Assembly (NCBI GenBank): GCA_009733575.1
Contig: ML769524.1
Coordinates: 1-64,000, forward strand
Origin: Gymnopus androsaceus JB14
Taxonomy: Eukaryota; Basidiomycota; Agaricomycetes; Agaricales; Omphalotaceae
Length of the DNA: 64,000 nucleotides
Reading direction: 5' to 3'
Numbering within the stretch: the first letter of the stretch is position 1; the number at the start of each line of letters is the position of its first letter. The notes under the pieces were generated by a model. It was not told the DNA's origin, searched no databases, and was given only the letters and a program-made list of their open reading frames with translations. Position numbers and translations under genes: made by a program. This document shows positions 33,309 through 46,801 of this stretch, piece after piece.

Positions 33309-33514
33309 TGAGGAAATGGCCCATGGAGCAGAATTTAACAGAATGGGTTAGTATCCGTCGAGGCATGATGCCTTGATGGATTCTTTTTATACCAGAGGAT
33401 AGTGTGTAATATATGGGTATCCTGGAATTAGAGTGAAAGTAACACGGTCTTTGTGGGAACTAAGCTCACTGTAAAATCTAGCTTCAATCGCACTGCAACC
33501 TCATCTTGCTTCCC

Positions 33515-34847
33515 ATGTCGACCTCTCAACCTCAGCCCATTCCAACGGCACTGGTTATCCCCATTATACAGGGATACGCCAACGGTATCCGTCCTGCTTT
33601 TGCTTTTATTCTGATTTCAGTAATATTCTCCGCAATGCTAATCCCGCTGCTCATAATGCTTTTCGTATTGTCAACCCCAAAGACACGCCGAACTCCAATA
33701 TTTATTCTCAATGTCTTTGCTGTAACACTGGGTATCATTGTGGGGGGCTTGTCGAACCATCTTACGGTGAATAACGAGGATGAACGTATGAAGACCGACG
33801 GATACTGACGACTATCCTAACAGATGCAAAGTATTCTGCTGCCATTTTCTGGAGTCAATGCCACAGAAGGTAACTTGCAAATTGTTTCTCATTACAGCAC
33901 AGAACTCATCCAATGCAGACCTCGTATACAACATTCTTTACATCTGGATGCCGTGGATAACGGAGGCAGCATTGTTGGTTCGGGTCATTGTCGTTTTCAA
34001 CCTTACACATCGGCGTGTATTGTATACGGTCTCGCTGCTTGCTTTTCCGATATTGATCAAGATTACTCGTGCGGTTATGATCATCATCTTCCTAGTTCAA
34101 TGGAGACGCGATACTCTTAACGGCGGGGTGAACCAATTTAGTACAACGCAGAGCCTGAATACGTGGATAGTTAAAACGAGCTGGATTCTGGAGCTCTTTG
34201 ACAATGGGTACATTTCGTTTCTATTTCTTTGGCGCCTCGCGGTCCAGACCCATCTGTTCAACGGCTCGAAAATAGGCCGTGTTGATTCTGGGGACTCCGC
34301 AGGTGCGACACTAGCCTCAAAACTGGCACTCTCATACTAATGCTCATACAGGATCTTTTCACGAACAGACTCCAACGCTTATTCTGGATTGCTAGTACCA
34401 ACTTTATCTTCCCTTGTAAGTCCTCGAACTCCTGACAGAAAGCCTAGGATTCAATCGAGTTGCTTAGTGATATTCGGACTATGTCAAATTATCCTCCTTT
34501 TTACGGGAAACCATATACTTACCGCTGCGAGCGTGGAGATGGCCAATGTCTATATTTCGATTATCTCTACAGTCTTTGCAACGAGTACGTGGGCGCTGCT
34601 TCCTCTCCTCCAAAAATTTAACGGTTTTTTTGTGGCAGTCTGGTCCTCGACATGGTCGTTCAGAGCCACATTGAGCTCAGCATCATCAGAGGGGACTCTC
34701 CCGCCAGTGACGTTCGTGATGCGCCAGATGACAGCAGCTTTGCCCTCCGAGTCGCATGATGGAATGGCTGATGAGCAAGTGATGTCGAAAGTGCCAGGGA
34801 ATATCTGGGATGATAACACAACTACTCAGACGCGGAGCGAACTTTGA
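33515..34847 (+). CDS. Seven-helix membrane protein, fungal type, unknown function
   Basis: Starts MSTSQPQPIPTALVIPIIQG. Hydrophobic helices are visible in order: AFILISVIFSAMLIPLLIML, FILNVFAVTLGIIVGG, YNILYIWMPWITEAALLVRV, VSLLAFPILIKITRAVMIII, WILELFDNGYISFLFLW, FWIASTNFIFP plus VIFGLCQIILLF, and a last pair near VEMANVYISIISTVFA. The N-terminus precedes the first helix and the tail is hydrophilic and Ser/Thr-rich, as in receptors. About five introns are present and all junctions are in frame. The family is abundant in Agaricomycetes and resembles G-protein-coupled receptors in layout, but no receptor family is identified. Confidence 0.7.
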
Positions 34848-35804
34848 GCTGTATAAGTTCTATTGCTGAACCTTCTTCTTACACAAAAGTAGCGCCCACA
34901 AATTCTGCCTACGGGCCCCGTAGGCAGACTCTCGCAAGACAAGCTTGCTATATATACTATATATACTATCAATGTACTAGTAATGCACTCGAAAATGCAC
35001 ATACTAAAAAGCTTTCGTAAAACTTGACGAATTGTCTTCAAACATTGTAGTATATTAAAAGATATGTGAATGTTTACGATTCCAGAATTTGGCGATGTGA
35101 AGAATGTTTGAGTGCCAGGATTTGGAGAAAACCGTGTAGGGAGAGAAGTTAGGCAAGGTCTTCAACCCCAATATCCGTCCAGCGAGGCCCATTTATATGA
35201 TTTTTTTCCGACTTTCTTCATCAGAGTCCGCACCAGCGTTTTAGATTGATGGTAATATTATCCCCCCTTCGACTCGCAGTCAACTGACCGCTGCCCAGAG
35301 ACATGTACATTGTGGACAATTCTATCACAGGGTGATGAAAGACGACAAGAAAAGGCGACAGGAAGTACATACCTGTGGCCCGAGGCTGGAATAAGTAGAT
35401 GAACAGACAATTTGGACTTCGATGAACCTGCGCAAAACGTTTAGATCCAGCGAATTACTCGTGGCTGTCGCTAACATTTCACCAGAGACTAGCATTATAG
35501 CAACGGTAAGATAGAATTTTCGATTGAGCTTCCAGTTTACTGTAATTTCAGAACAACTCGAGGAGTACAGAGGTCCTCCCTCAATCCTCGGCAAGGGGAT
35601 CACCAGGGGCAGGCGACGTTGAAGAAAATATTTGTCCGCAATCACACCTGTATGGGATCGCGAGACCGTACTTGACGCACCATACTAAGAGAATAACCAC
35701 AGTGGGTAAGTAGTCCATTGAGAGAAGAGTGGGTAACAATGCAAATAAGTACAGGCAAAGCAGATGCAGGTAGGTTCAAACAGAATCTCGAAACAGTCAT
35801 TCAT
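34848..35804. other. Intergenic region, possible membrane-protein fragment on the minus strand
   Basis: Minus-strand frames around 35380-35720 contain hydrophobic segments (TVVILLVWCVKYGLAIPYR, KFYLTVAIMLVSGEMLATAT) with plausible splice sites. No start and no complete domain can be assembled, so I regard them as a possible gene remnant only. Confidence 0.3.
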
Positions 35805-37701
35805 TCATTCAGGTGGGTTCTTCTTCCATGCAACAAATTCATCCAAGAGGGTCGGCCAAGCCTGCGAGGATGAAGAAAAAGTCAGTGATGCAAAAGAATG
35901 TATTAACAAAAAGTTTACAAACCGAGTCTGCTTCATAGTCTTGCAAATCAGGCTTCACAGTCTCACAAAACTCCAGCATCTGGATGGACTGTCAGAAACG
36001 GTCGAACACGCCAAGTAAAACTGGTATCATTCACCATGGTCCACATGTCTTTGGTCGTTGCCTTGTAAACGCCTTCCTTCTCCTGAAAGAGCACACGAGT
36101 TTAACGCGATGAAACGTAGACAAGTATACCAAAAAGTACCTCAATGAATGAAATGACTTCTTTCATGATAGGAAACTTCGGGGCGAGTACTACTGACCAC
36201 AATGCGACAGAGGTCTATTCGGAGGGCTCAGCGGATGGTGCGTGGATCATAATAGGGGCTCTTACCTCCATGTCAATGTTCCTCGATTGCCTGCAGTGAG
36301 TTACGACGTTAAATCGCTGTCATATCAATAAGAAGAGCGACATACTCGGGCTTCGCAAGGTTGAAGCAAAATATGTAAAACCGGTGGTACGCGTCTTTAA
36401 CATCCTTCGTGTAGCTCAGATACTTGGTCCGATCGTAAGAGGCTGTTTTAGCGGTAGATTTCGCAGAATTGTCAAAGATGAGAAGTTTCTCGAGGTCAGA
36501 CAAAGCCGTGAGGAGAGGAGGAAGTGAAGAAACTCTGAAGAAAGGACTTCTGTGAGTAAGAGAATTGGAGACGAGATAGTGAAGCTCACTTGAGCGTCGA
36601 TGTCCCCTTGACCCACTCATCCTTTGTAAACTTGCCCATTTCTTTAGCATCTAGTTGCCAAGCCAAAATCAGAGGCATGCTGCCCTCCATTGGAATCCTG
36701 GCGTCATTGCATAGTCTTTCTAGTCCAGCAGGTCCGATAGCCTCAGGATCATCGTCATCAGCGTATTTTTCGAACAAGACGAGCGCTTGAGCAGGGGTAT
36801 ACGTGTCAGAAGCAGATTCAGTCACTGGTTTGGTCGCTGGTTTTGCCTATTCCAAAATCAACAGTGGATTGTACTCGGAAATCATCGACGCTCACTTTGA
36901 TAGTAGTTTGGCTAGGTTCTTCGTCGCTAGTAACTTGGTCAGAGATACAGCACAACAACGACGACAGACGCATTAAGGCGCTCCACGGCCCACCCGAGAC
37001 GAAAAGACAATCCCAGGTGTAGGATGCTTTGGACGAGATGAAAGAGGTAAACAGCTCACGTCGTAACAGCTTTAGTTGGTTCGGATTGTTCCTGAGATTG
37101 AATTAGCCACGTGCAAACCATAATAGGAAATACGCGTCTACTCACGTCGCGACTACTTTGGATTTGGATATAGGAATAAAGGCCAAGTGCGTGTAAGATG
37201 ATTGAAGGAGGAATTAGAAACAAGATGTACGAGAGAAGAGTTGGTCGAGCTCACGCTGGGATCTTTTTTCCTTTCGTCTTTGGTGCGGCTTTGGGTTTGG
37301 TTGTCTTTGCTTTTTTCGCTGGCGGTTCTTCCTGTAAGATGGCGGTCAAATTTACAAGAATCTATCGCGAAAGCAAGTATACGCACTTCGGCATCATCAC
37401 TTTCATCCTTTTTCTTCCTGCTGAAGGGAACAGTCAGGAAGGAAAATACCCTATCGCAAACAACTAACGCGCTAGCTTTCGTCGTGGATTTGGATTTGGA
37501 TTTGGTAGCAGTCTCTTTCGCTTTGGTTGCAGGTTTTTCTGCGGTTTTTGCGCTAGTTGAAGCTCGTGTAGAGCTCCTGGTGGCCCTAGAAGTGACGCCC
37601 TCACTACTACTCGAAGCTTCTGCTGCTTTTCTCTGAGAAAAAAGGATGATCTGGTATGCGATACCTAGGAGAACTCGAAAGATTCATACCTTGGGAGGCA
37701 T
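35805..37701 (-). CDS. DCN1: DCN1-like cullin neddylation factor
   Basis: A Lys/Ser/Ala/Thr-rich N-terminus (MPPK from a 12-nt first exon, then RKAAEASSSSEG and SKSKSTTKAS) suggests a nuclear location. The PONY/cullin-binding domain follows: LFEKYADDDDPEAIGPAGLE, LILAWQLDAKEMGKFTKDEW, DVKDAYHRFYIFCFNLAK and EVISFIEEKEGVYKATTKDM. It ends with WTM-SIQMLEFCETVKPD and AWPTLLDEFVAWKKNPPE, matching the family's C-terminal DAWNLLLEF and WPxLIDEFV features. At least eight introns join in frame. DCN1 proteins promote Nedd8 attachment to cullins and so activate the SCF ligases that F-box proteins serve. The stop is TGA at 35805-35807. Confidence 0.85.
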
Positions 37702-38251
37702 GATATAGATTCAGCAATGAAAAGAGGTAAAATCAAGTAAGTAGAATGAAGTAGGAAGAAGAACAATTATCTGCAGCCACGGTCTTATACGGCACGTGGA
37801 CAGAGTCATGTGGCTCATTGAGCAATGAGCGCGAAAGACGCGCCGCGTCGACGAGTAGTTCAATTTTGAGAGTAAAGCTCTCAATAACACACAAATAAGT
37901 AGTACGCGATCACAATCCTAATGAAGAAAGTTCGATCCTTCGCGGAGCAGTAAGCTCAGAGTAGTATTATCAAACCACTGTAGGGTCCTCAAAAGAATGC
38001 ACATGAATTCAGAATATCTTCCAGCGTCGGCCAATCAACTTGTTAGCCTCTTTCCACCGAGTTAACACTCGTCGTGACCAACCCACGTCTTGGAAGATGG
38101 AGCCTCTCAACATAAGATACGTACTAATGATTCTGTAGGAAAACTCGACTGGTCGAAGACAGGGTGCTGGGATACTGTAAAGGATGTATCGTGAAAGAGA
38201 AAACGCAGGAACAGCATAATTGTACATATAGTTCAGAAACCAAAAGTTGAA

Positions 38252-40788
38252 TTAAGGCTGAGAAGTACCATCCGAGACTTCCTTGTATCGGAACGAATTG
38301 CGGAGCGAATGATTAATATAGTTCAAGCGGGGATTCCAGTACCAATGTTCCTGCGCTGCTTCAATGTTCGATGAACAAGAGGCTTGCTTGTCAGTGTTAA
38401 CGTAAACTCTATGGCTATAAGGCGTTTCAGCAAGAGAACTGGCACCTCTGCAAAATTACTATTGCACTTACAAATCTTCCAAATGATTAAAGAGCTTCGC
38501 AATAGCGAGCGACTTGTTGCAATGGGCACAGCATAGAACCTCCATGTGATGTTGGTTGCTAGTATCCGGTTCGAAAGCCAGTATGCGGGATGTTTCTTCA
38601 CCAAAGGATTTGATTCTGAGGGTATGATTTCGGTGCCCCAATGAGAGCTGCAACGAAGGAGCATTAGATGGATAACGGCAGAAAACTGTATTACATACCA
38701 GTGGCCACCTAGTGAACATACGCCCTTCATCAGAAGTGCAAGACATACACTCAATGAGCGGATTAGCAGAATACATGTCTTGTATCGTTGTAGTCATGGG
38801 ATCGAGATAGAAGCTTTGGATGACCACCCTCGACGCTTGTGATTTGGTCTCGTTAAAAGTGATTGTACGAGACGTCCATGGGCGCACATAAGGGAATGCT
38901 GACACGTACGGTTCAAACCGTTCGTCGCGATGGCCGTCGTGGACCTGAGTTTGGCAGCAAGTATGATAGAACACTTGTGGATAGTGTATATCCTCGTGAC
39001 CCCAACAGTTCGAGCACTCAAAAATCGACGTTGCCAGATGAAGGTCGGAGGTGGTAGCGGCAGGATGAGATTTGCGCATAACTTCAAGAAGCTCCTGTAT
39101 TTTCGCAGGTCTCCATTCGTCAATGATGCTAGGAAGATACTCTGAAAGCTTCAACCGGAAAAAGTCGTCGCCCAAATATTCATCATGGGGGGTGTCCCAG
39201 ATCAAGTCCGAGAAAAGCTTGTGGCTGATGATATCGCCTACAGCGGGGAAAGGTTCTCGAAGATCCGCTTCCGACAGAATTGCATTGTACTCTTTCCTCA
39301 AATCGGAATAGCGCTGGTAGATTGTGGGGTTTCGAGGCCCTGTCGTGAGTAAGCGTTTCATCTTGCAATCTGATAACTTTTTTTCCAGATCAGCTTTTAT
39401 ACTGTTCCAGCCTGGAAATGGTTGCATTTCAGATTAGTCGATTTGATAAAACAACCAAGAACACACCATATTCTGTTAACTTCTTCGCCTGTTTGACCAA
39501 TTTATGGTCAGAGAACTCATCGCGGTCCAAATACACCCGCCAGCTAGACATTATAATTTTGGCTTCCTCACGCCATCCGGTTTCGTCTAATCGATTAAGG
39601 ATACTGGTTGGAGGATATGTGTGTCTGGGATCATAACGATACAAGGGCCTCCACTCACGCTTCCTTCCTTTGTTTGCGAATATCATCCAGTTCACGGGTA
39701 CGGCCAGCAAGCCTCTCCTCAAGCCACCGCTGACATGACCTCCCATGCTAAGAAAGAGCGTAAGAAGAAGCGTATATATTTAATATGTGCATAGTGCACT
39801 CTTCACTGATATTTTGCTATCTCGGTCCTGCCGCTTTTTAGTAAGCCACGCACTGCGATCCGCTGTTGGAATCGTTTCAGATTCTGCCTTCAATTGTGCC
39901 AGCAATTCCAGTATGAACAATATGTCCATATTGTTCTAAACAGATATCGTTCACTACAGAATGGAATGGATAGAATGTTAAAGTAACTGACGCTTGTATA
40001 ACATCGGCAAAACATCTTGATGATACCTAATTTCTGCTGGTAGGCTGCTGCGCAACTCTGAATCGAACACAGTAAAGCTATAGAATGCCCATGAGTGATC
40101 AAATCTCCAAAGATACATGGAATACGTACGTGGACCATATACAGTTTTTGCAGCACCTCATGCGAAATAACCAGAGAACATCGTCGCAACGTTTTTGGTT
40201 GCATACCTAAATATCATTGAGCGTTATTACCTGTAAACCCACGACGAGACTTACATGACAATAGGGCTCGTAGAGGAGATGAGCATACTGAGGTTCATTC
40301 AAATCTTCCGGACGAGGTGGCAAATCTCTGACATTCTCGCGAGCAATCCGCCAAATGCTTTCGGAAGATTTGCTCATCAGTATACCCCGAAGATCTTTAG
40401 ATGAACGAGCAAGCTGCAAAAGGTCGCTTGGAGTAATATAGCAGAAGATCTATAGTAAATTAGACACAATAAGATGCGAGATTCCATCGACGAACTAACC
40501 TCGAAGATGACATCCAACGGCATGTCCTTTGCCAATCTCTCCAGTAGTCCTAGTTTTCCTCGAACCTTTCTAAATTGAGCAGGAATCCGTCCGTTTTTCG
40601 TGCTAGTGTTCGCTTTCGAATGGTTTGTTTTAGCTCTTTTGCGAGACGGTTTTGTTTCATGTTTCTCCTCCAGTCTCCTCATACTCTTCTAGGTCTCCTT
40701 CGGTTGAGTCCTGCGGAGTTCTATGTGCATCCTGCGTCTCTGGAATAAATTTCTTCTCCTGAATTCGAAGTGAACGACGAGTTGACAT
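38252..40788 (-). CDS. F-box domain protein (copy D, inverted, best preserved)
   Basis: Minus-strand homologue of copies A-C, starting MSTRRSLRIQEKKFI. It has RIPAQFRKVRGKLGLLERL leading in frame into AKDMPLDVIFE; the equivalent point is frameshifted in C. The cysteine-rich segment CNQKRCDD, RMRCCKNC and the long C-terminal frame (38,468-39,427) with ECSNCW and CCAHCNKSL are intact. It ends EVSDGTSQP at 38252. The membrane-protein gene that accompanies copies A and B is absent here, so this copy moved or was inverted on its own. It presumably acts as an SCF adaptor. Confidence 0.75.
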
Positions 40789-41216
40789 CGATGTCAAATA
40801 TTAACAAGCTCGCCTGCAGGTGTGAGTTAGAGCAGGTGGTGAGTAAGACTGACTCATCATCCACGCTCGCGCCGATAAGATAAGAAGGCGTGAGAGTCGG
40901 CTTTGTGCCGATGGACGCTCATCTTATCCCAGACGCTCACTGCCGCTCGTCCAGAGATCGCTATAGACGATAATTCTCTCGCCCCTCGCCCCCACCCTCC
41001 CATCCCTGGACTCAATCCATTAACCAGTGTCAAGTAGACGCTCCAGTCTTGGTTAACCGCGTGTATATACATAGATATAGTGAGTGTTGCCCACCTACGC
41101 GGGGCCAAGCTCCAGTCCAAACCTCGTCGACGACTTTCCCCGTCGACTACCTTTCCCCATCGATAATTCTATACTCTAGCTCACTTATCCTATCCAACTT
41201 CAGCGTTGACTAACGT

Positions 41217-42714
41217 ATGGCGGGCAAAAATCAGATCCAAAAACTAATGGCTGAAGTCCAGGACCCGTCCGACTTTCCTGAACATTCCAAATCTCCTGGT
41301 CTGCGTCTTCTCGATTCAGCCTTGCGGTGTACAATCTGCTCAGAACTATATGATGGCCCAGTAACACTCAAATGTGGGCATTGTTTCTGCTCTCTAGTGA
41401 GTGAAACCTTCTTGATGGCGATGTGTTCGCCTTCCTCTGGCGCAGGAACAAGCTACTCCAAGACTCCTTCATCCCGTTCTCACAGGTCATTCTTCAGTGT
41501 ATTCGACAGTCGTTGGCCGAAAAGCAAGAATGTCCTGCCTGCCGCGAAGAAGAAGTAAGCGAAGGCCATCTCAGAAGGAACACAGTTATGGAAGAAGCAG
41601 TGACGGCTTGGAAGGCATGCAGGTACTCTTATTCGCGCTATCTTCACAACGGTTAGTTGAACGATATCCAGGCCATATATCCTGCAGGTTTTGAAGGATG
41701 TCGCACAGCACGATGTTGCATCGTCTAGGCCTTCGAAGAAGCGGCGGTTGGATGAAGATCTATATGAACAGGACGTCGCGTGCTCTTCTCCCGAAGGCGC
41801 AAAGCATCCTCCAGCTGTGAAACAGACTGGGTCTCCACATCGTTAGCAATGATCATTTCCCCTTCACGACGTACTGATTTTGTGTAATTTAGCCGACGAA
41901 CTTGTCGACTGCCCTGTGTGCAGCAAACGCGTCAAGTACAAGATTATCAACGAGCACATGGACGAAGGATGCACGAGCGAGCCCGAACCAGATTTTTCCT
42001 CCAAAGCTCAATGGGAAAATCTTCTCGGTTCCAAAAGCCTGCTTGGAAAGAAAAAGAAAAAGGGAAAGGAGAGGTCTGTCTTCCACTTTGGAAATCTTGA
42101 CCCGACTTTCATGAACGATTTCTAGAGCATTATCAGAAGAAAAAGACGATCCTTTGCCGAAAAAATCTTACGACACATTACGAGACAAGGCCATCAAAGC
42201 ACTACTTCAAGAGCACGACCTCTCCACCACTGGCAGCCGCCAAATGCTAATCGCTAGACATCAACGGTAAGCTTTCCTAAAAAGGCACGGTTGTCTCGGA
42301 ATAACATACGTATGTTCAGCTGGGTTAGCATTTATAATGCCAATCTCGACAAGGCGGAGAAATTGCGCAAATCGCTACCATCTCTTCGACGAGATTTAGA
42401 ACAGTGGGAGACGCAACAGAAGAACAAGACGAAACGTCCTGTCGTGGACTCTGATACATATCAGGTAAATTTATCCCGTCAAGCAAGACATCGTCGTTGA
42501 CATTTGGTTTATTACATAGATCAAGCAGAAATCGGAATTTGATAAGTTGGTAGAAGCAGCGAGACCGAAGAAGCCTTCTAGCGCTATTCAGACAACGTCC
42601 GGCGAAATGTCTGCGGCACCAGCTCACGTCCCAAGGTCAAGGACGATAAGTCCATCGTTGGCCGAAAAGGCCATTGTTGTTGATGATTTTGAAGATGAGA
42701 GGATGGAGAACTAG
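41217..42714 (+). CDS. RAD18: RAD18 E3 ubiquitin ligase (post-replication repair)
   Basis: Starts MAGKNQIQKLMAEVQDPSDF. A C3HC4 RING finger spans residues about 35-80: CTICSELYDGPVTLKCGHCF, CSL joined to CIRQSL, then CPAC. An Rad18-type (UBZ4) zinc finger follows: DCPVCSKRVKYKIINEHMDE then GC. A SAP domain contains KSYDTLRDKAIKALLQEHDL and STTGSRQMLIARHQR. The C-terminal helix includes LDKAEKLRKSLPSLRRDLEQ. This order (RING, UBZ4, SAP) is that of RAD18, which with RAD6 monoubiquitinates PCNA at stalled forks. Introns join cleanly, for example AG-G at the acceptor GATATCCAG near 41672. The frame is intact. Confidence 0.9.
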
Positions 42715-44231
42715 TTCGGCGTTTCTCGATTATCTAGTTATTCAACTCCGGTTTGCCCTTGTATCTGCGTACGATGTATCGTTGCAGCTGAAACTGAGTC
42801 TCTAGTAAGGCAACTCCGACTCACTCGTGTCAGCGGAATATTTCGCCCGCAAACTTCTCGTGTTTCGATGGTGAGATTCACTGCTTGTCGTAAATTCTTT
42901 CTGCCCATGGTTATCAACGGCATGTCGTGAACAGCTGGGTGTGATGGTATGCTCGGTCTTCCCAAGGGACCAAAGGGTGATGATGTCGGTATAGCTGTGG
43001 AGGTATGAGGTCCGTACATCTGGTTTGCGGCAACGCTGATACATTCTATCGCTCATGATTTCGTTAAACATCTCTCCGAAATAAGGGATTCCATAGGCCA
43101 ACGATTTCGGCCAGCCATCGTTGTCAAAAACACATTCCCAACGACAATTCGGAAACCGTCGCTAAGGATGGGTGCTTTCGACTGAAATCGCATTATTTCA
43201 TGGGCAGAACTTCTTCTCAGACCGTACTTTCTGGTTTAATGGGAGGCACTCAAACTCCATTTTCCGCTCCGTTTTATTATGATCTGACTGGGAGCGGTTG
43301 GTGAACAGCAAGGTGTTCAGATATACTCGTGAGTGTTTTGCTGTTCATTCCATTCGATCGAGATATAGTTAGAAGACTCACATGTTTGTAGACCTCAGCC
43401 TACATACCCCAGCTGCCCGAGTTGTGTGCTGTAACGAGGGATCCGACCGCATAGCATAATACTGGTTCCGCGAAAAAGGCGGAAATGTAACCAAGAACTG
43501 AAGTAATTCGGTAACTCGGACTCAACATCCGCCGGAACCCCCCATTGGTAACTGGTCCGGGCACAGTGAACTCCATTGAAGAAATTGTAGGCGCAGGCCT
43601 CGTTGCGTGGGTGTGGTGATCACTCGATGTGGATCGACCCCTCTTCCCATCGCGGAACATCACGGTGAGACGCGTTTATATTCTTGAAGCTCGGTCAAGG
43701 CGTGGATAGCCTTACTGTACGAGGACTGCGCACAACATTCGGCTGAGGAGAGAACAAGGAGAACGGGAATACCGGTATCTCATATTGCTAATAAATCTCA
43801 AAACACATATCGGCAGCGAGTTACTAGGGTGCTCGTAATTTTCAACGGACCGGAGGAAGTAAGTAAGTATGCAAATTTTTGCATGTACATTCCGCCCAAG
43901 TTCACTAGGAATGCTCTTGTTTTCTGAGCATTGTACTTTCAAAAAGAGAATAATGAAAATTCTAATCATTGTCTGACAGTGACAGTAAGAAGCCCAAGAG
44001 GGAAATAACTTTGTTCTCGATACATACGCCAAAATCCAGATGGGCATGTTATTGTTATGTAATTACGAAATCGCCGCCGCGTGGGTGATCAGGTCAAATT
44101 TGGTCAGCCTTGTTAAGTGCACAAGGGCCATTGCGGCTGTTGAGAACTTTATAAAGCTCCCTTTGAGTCTATGGCGACCCATTCGCTTTTCCCCCTACCT
44201 TAGCTGTCCTTATTTTCTTCATTCTGGCCTA
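42715..44231. other. Gap with possible degenerate minus-strand gene
   Basis: On the minus strand 42,800-43,200 contains a pattern-rich stretch (CVFDNDGWPKSLAYGIPYFG, EIMSDRMYQRC), and 43400-43663 another open frame. No start, splice structure or family can be supported. I list it as possible gene debris. Confidence 0.25.
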
Positions 44232-44956
44232 ATGTTGACAGCAGATCATTACACTATTGTGAGGCTGTCCACGTTTTTCGCGTTGTCAAAGCGTCTCATA
44301 TCTTTCTTGCCCTTAGAACTCTGCCTCCACGTCTACTTATGAAAAGGATCAAACCTCCTTGCTGAGGCTTACTGGTCCACGCAAAGTTACATACCAGGCC
44401 AATTCCGACTGGGATTGCTACGTCGATGTCGCGCAACAGCCCATAGACATGGATCTGATCCTTCCATTTCATCGTGCGCGCTATCAGCCAGTAGATCATC
44501 GCATGAATATGTTTGTTGGTACAGAAGGAGGTCCAGTAAAGCTCAAAGTTGTGAGTTCTGAATATTTATTCTAATCTAATTTCTTCTCAACGCGAGTTTC
44601 AGTGTCGGAGCCTTTCTCGTTTCAAATTCTATCTCGAAGTCCAAGCATCCATGTCGGATGTTACCATATGGCTGCCTTCGGACTTCAAAGGAAGAATACA
44701 ATATTCCGGAAGAGCCAAGTTCTCTTCTGGATTCGTCAATCGAATTATGCAGAACGTTTGTTTCACCGACGATAGCGATGCCTATGATGAAGACTGCGTT
44801 GTCGTAGTCACGAATGGCAGCATCTCCTTCCGTATGTGGGACGTGGAGAAGTGCGCTCCAGAAAACCCTCAGAAGGAGACATTCAGGAGGATGTTTGGTT
44901 GCACGAGGAAGGCGCCCGAGACGACGATCGATTGGGACTTCCTCCTCGAGGATTGA
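44232..44956 (+). CDS. Agaricomycete protein with DUF7330-like domain
   Basis: Probable start MLTADHYTI with an intron (about 44259-44317) into NSASTSTYEKDQTS. The core reads DLILPFHRARYQPVDHRMNM, GTEGGPVKLKVC, YLEVQASMSDVTIWLPSDFK, IQYSGRAKFSSGFVNRI and FGCTRKAPETTIDWDFLLED at the end. This wording matches a domain of unknown function (DUF7330, from memory) found repeatedly in Agaricomycetes. No catalytic residues are known to me. There is no signal peptide, so it is probably cytosolic. The start exon is inferred. Confidence 0.6.
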
Positions 44957-45437
44957 TTGGTACTTATTGCTTGCGTTTGCTTTCATGCTTTTCACGAATT
45001 TCCCCTCTCTGCACGATTCATTGAGCATTGGTTCTTTTTTCATTTAACATACAGATGCCACATATTTCGATCTTCTTTCCACACATCGTTTTATCCTTCA
45101 TTCTTCTTCTCGCATGGTAGTTTCGCATCACTATTACCCATTGCGACACTGTAGCAACACATTGTAGAATATTTACTCACGACATACATACCTGTAGCAT
45201 AGCGATTTCTACACAGAACAGGTTTCTACCCTCTTCGTTTGCTCCCGAGTAAGATGCTCTTGAACTCCGGCAGTCCGTGGATATTTGGTTTAATTAATTA
45301 GGTAGACAGACGACAGACAGATATTCGACACTGGGAGGACACTACTACCATTTGCTCAAATAAGACTCAATTTGGATATATCAGAACGCATATACTATAC
45401 ATTACATTGTCATGAAAATCACACTGCGTAGGTTGTG

Positions 45438-46801
45438 TTACCCAGAAGCGGCCCCATTGCAAATAATATCAGCAGAGCTTGGGACGTTGGAGCAAAGAAC
45501 CTCAGCAGAACCCGAAGGAGGGCTCACGTTAAAGCTTTCGAAAACAATACCGCATGTTCCATCAGCGGGACAGTCGAGGTTTGCTACCACAGATCCTTCG
45601 GCACCCGAGCTATTGAGAATCAGAACGAGCGCAAAAGTAATAGAAATAAGAGATTCGCACGTTGTGCCCCTGAAATTTTCGAATACAATATCCGAGAGTT
45701 TATGTGCGCTCGGAACGCAAGTCCCAACAGATTCATAGCATACTTGGATTTGAGCAGCATAATCAGAGCTATCAACCGTAATGTCGGAGAATGTGACATT
45801 CGTGACGGTGGCAACACCATGACCAGCTGAACCGTCCCATAGCTTAATGCCGACTGCTTTGGAAGAGGATGTCATTGTTGCACCCGAAACAAAAATGTTC
45901 GTGACCTGGAAAAAAGGAAGGAATAAGTCATCAGGTATATTCAAGACAATGAATGTCAGTGCACAGTATTGCCAGTAAGTCCTTCGCCCAAGCTACCAAC
46001 GGAAAGTCCATGTGAACCACTGCATGAAATGTCGGTAACTGTAACAAAGTTGGCTCCGCCTTTGAAAGCGACACAGTCGTCCTGATTGTCGACAGTGACA
46101 TTAGTAATTGTCACCTGGGATGCAGGACCGATATCGAATCCATCTGTATTTTTAGGCGTTACGCCGTCTGAGGGGATTGCTTGCATAACAAGGCCGCTAT
46201 AAACTATGTTTGTAGCACCACCATTAGCAGACATGAATACGTTCGGAGCGTTCCTAACGAGAAGATTTTCGATAGTGATATGTGAGCCTCCACTGATGGT
46301 TATAAGTGTTGGCCGGGCATAGCTGCTGTTCGCATTGAATTCTGGAAACAATTTTCAATGACCAAGGGCGGAAAATATAACTTTGTGCTAACCAATCCAA
46401 TATGGAAGACCATTTCCGTCGAGAAGTCCAGATCCAGTCACGGAATGGATAGTCGCTCCAGTGATATCTTCGAGCAAGAGGATAGATCCGACGCCGTCCC
46501 AAGCGGCGAGATTATCTGTCAGCTTGAGAGTCCCTTCAATCTGCATCTCGCATCCTATGCAACCTGCGAAGCTCAGAGTTGACCCTAGCTGGAACTCGAT
46601 CCCACTAGGAATGTGGATAATGCCTCCATTCCCACAGGTTTGGATGGCTTTGGTGATGGAAGGCACATCGTCGACTCCGGCTTCACCAAAAGACGTGGGT
46701 GTACAGGTAGCGCGCTTTTTGAGGGCAGATGCGAGAGTTGAGGAAGGAAGGAGGGCAAATAGATGCAGGAATGCGAGGAGAAGGCTTAATTTGGCAGCCA
46801 T
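45438..46801 (-). CDS. Exo-polygalacturonase, glycoside hydrolase family 28
   Basis: Starts MAAKLSLLLAFLHLFALLPS, a signal peptide, with KKR before the mature protein. GH28 motifs are in order: NTDGFD, QDDCVAFK (catalytic aspartates), SGSHGLSVGSLG (catalytic His) and KAVGIKLWDG (substrate-binding RIK equivalent, here with IKLW). The motif wording, with GPASQVTITNV before the DD pair, fits fungal exo-polygalacturonases rather than endo forms. Three introns (about 46338-46390, 45912-45962 and 45603-45651) join in frame; the stop is at 45438. No lesions are present. It is transcribed divergently from the pectin methylesterase at 47435, sharing about 630 bp of upstream DNA. Confidence 0.9.
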
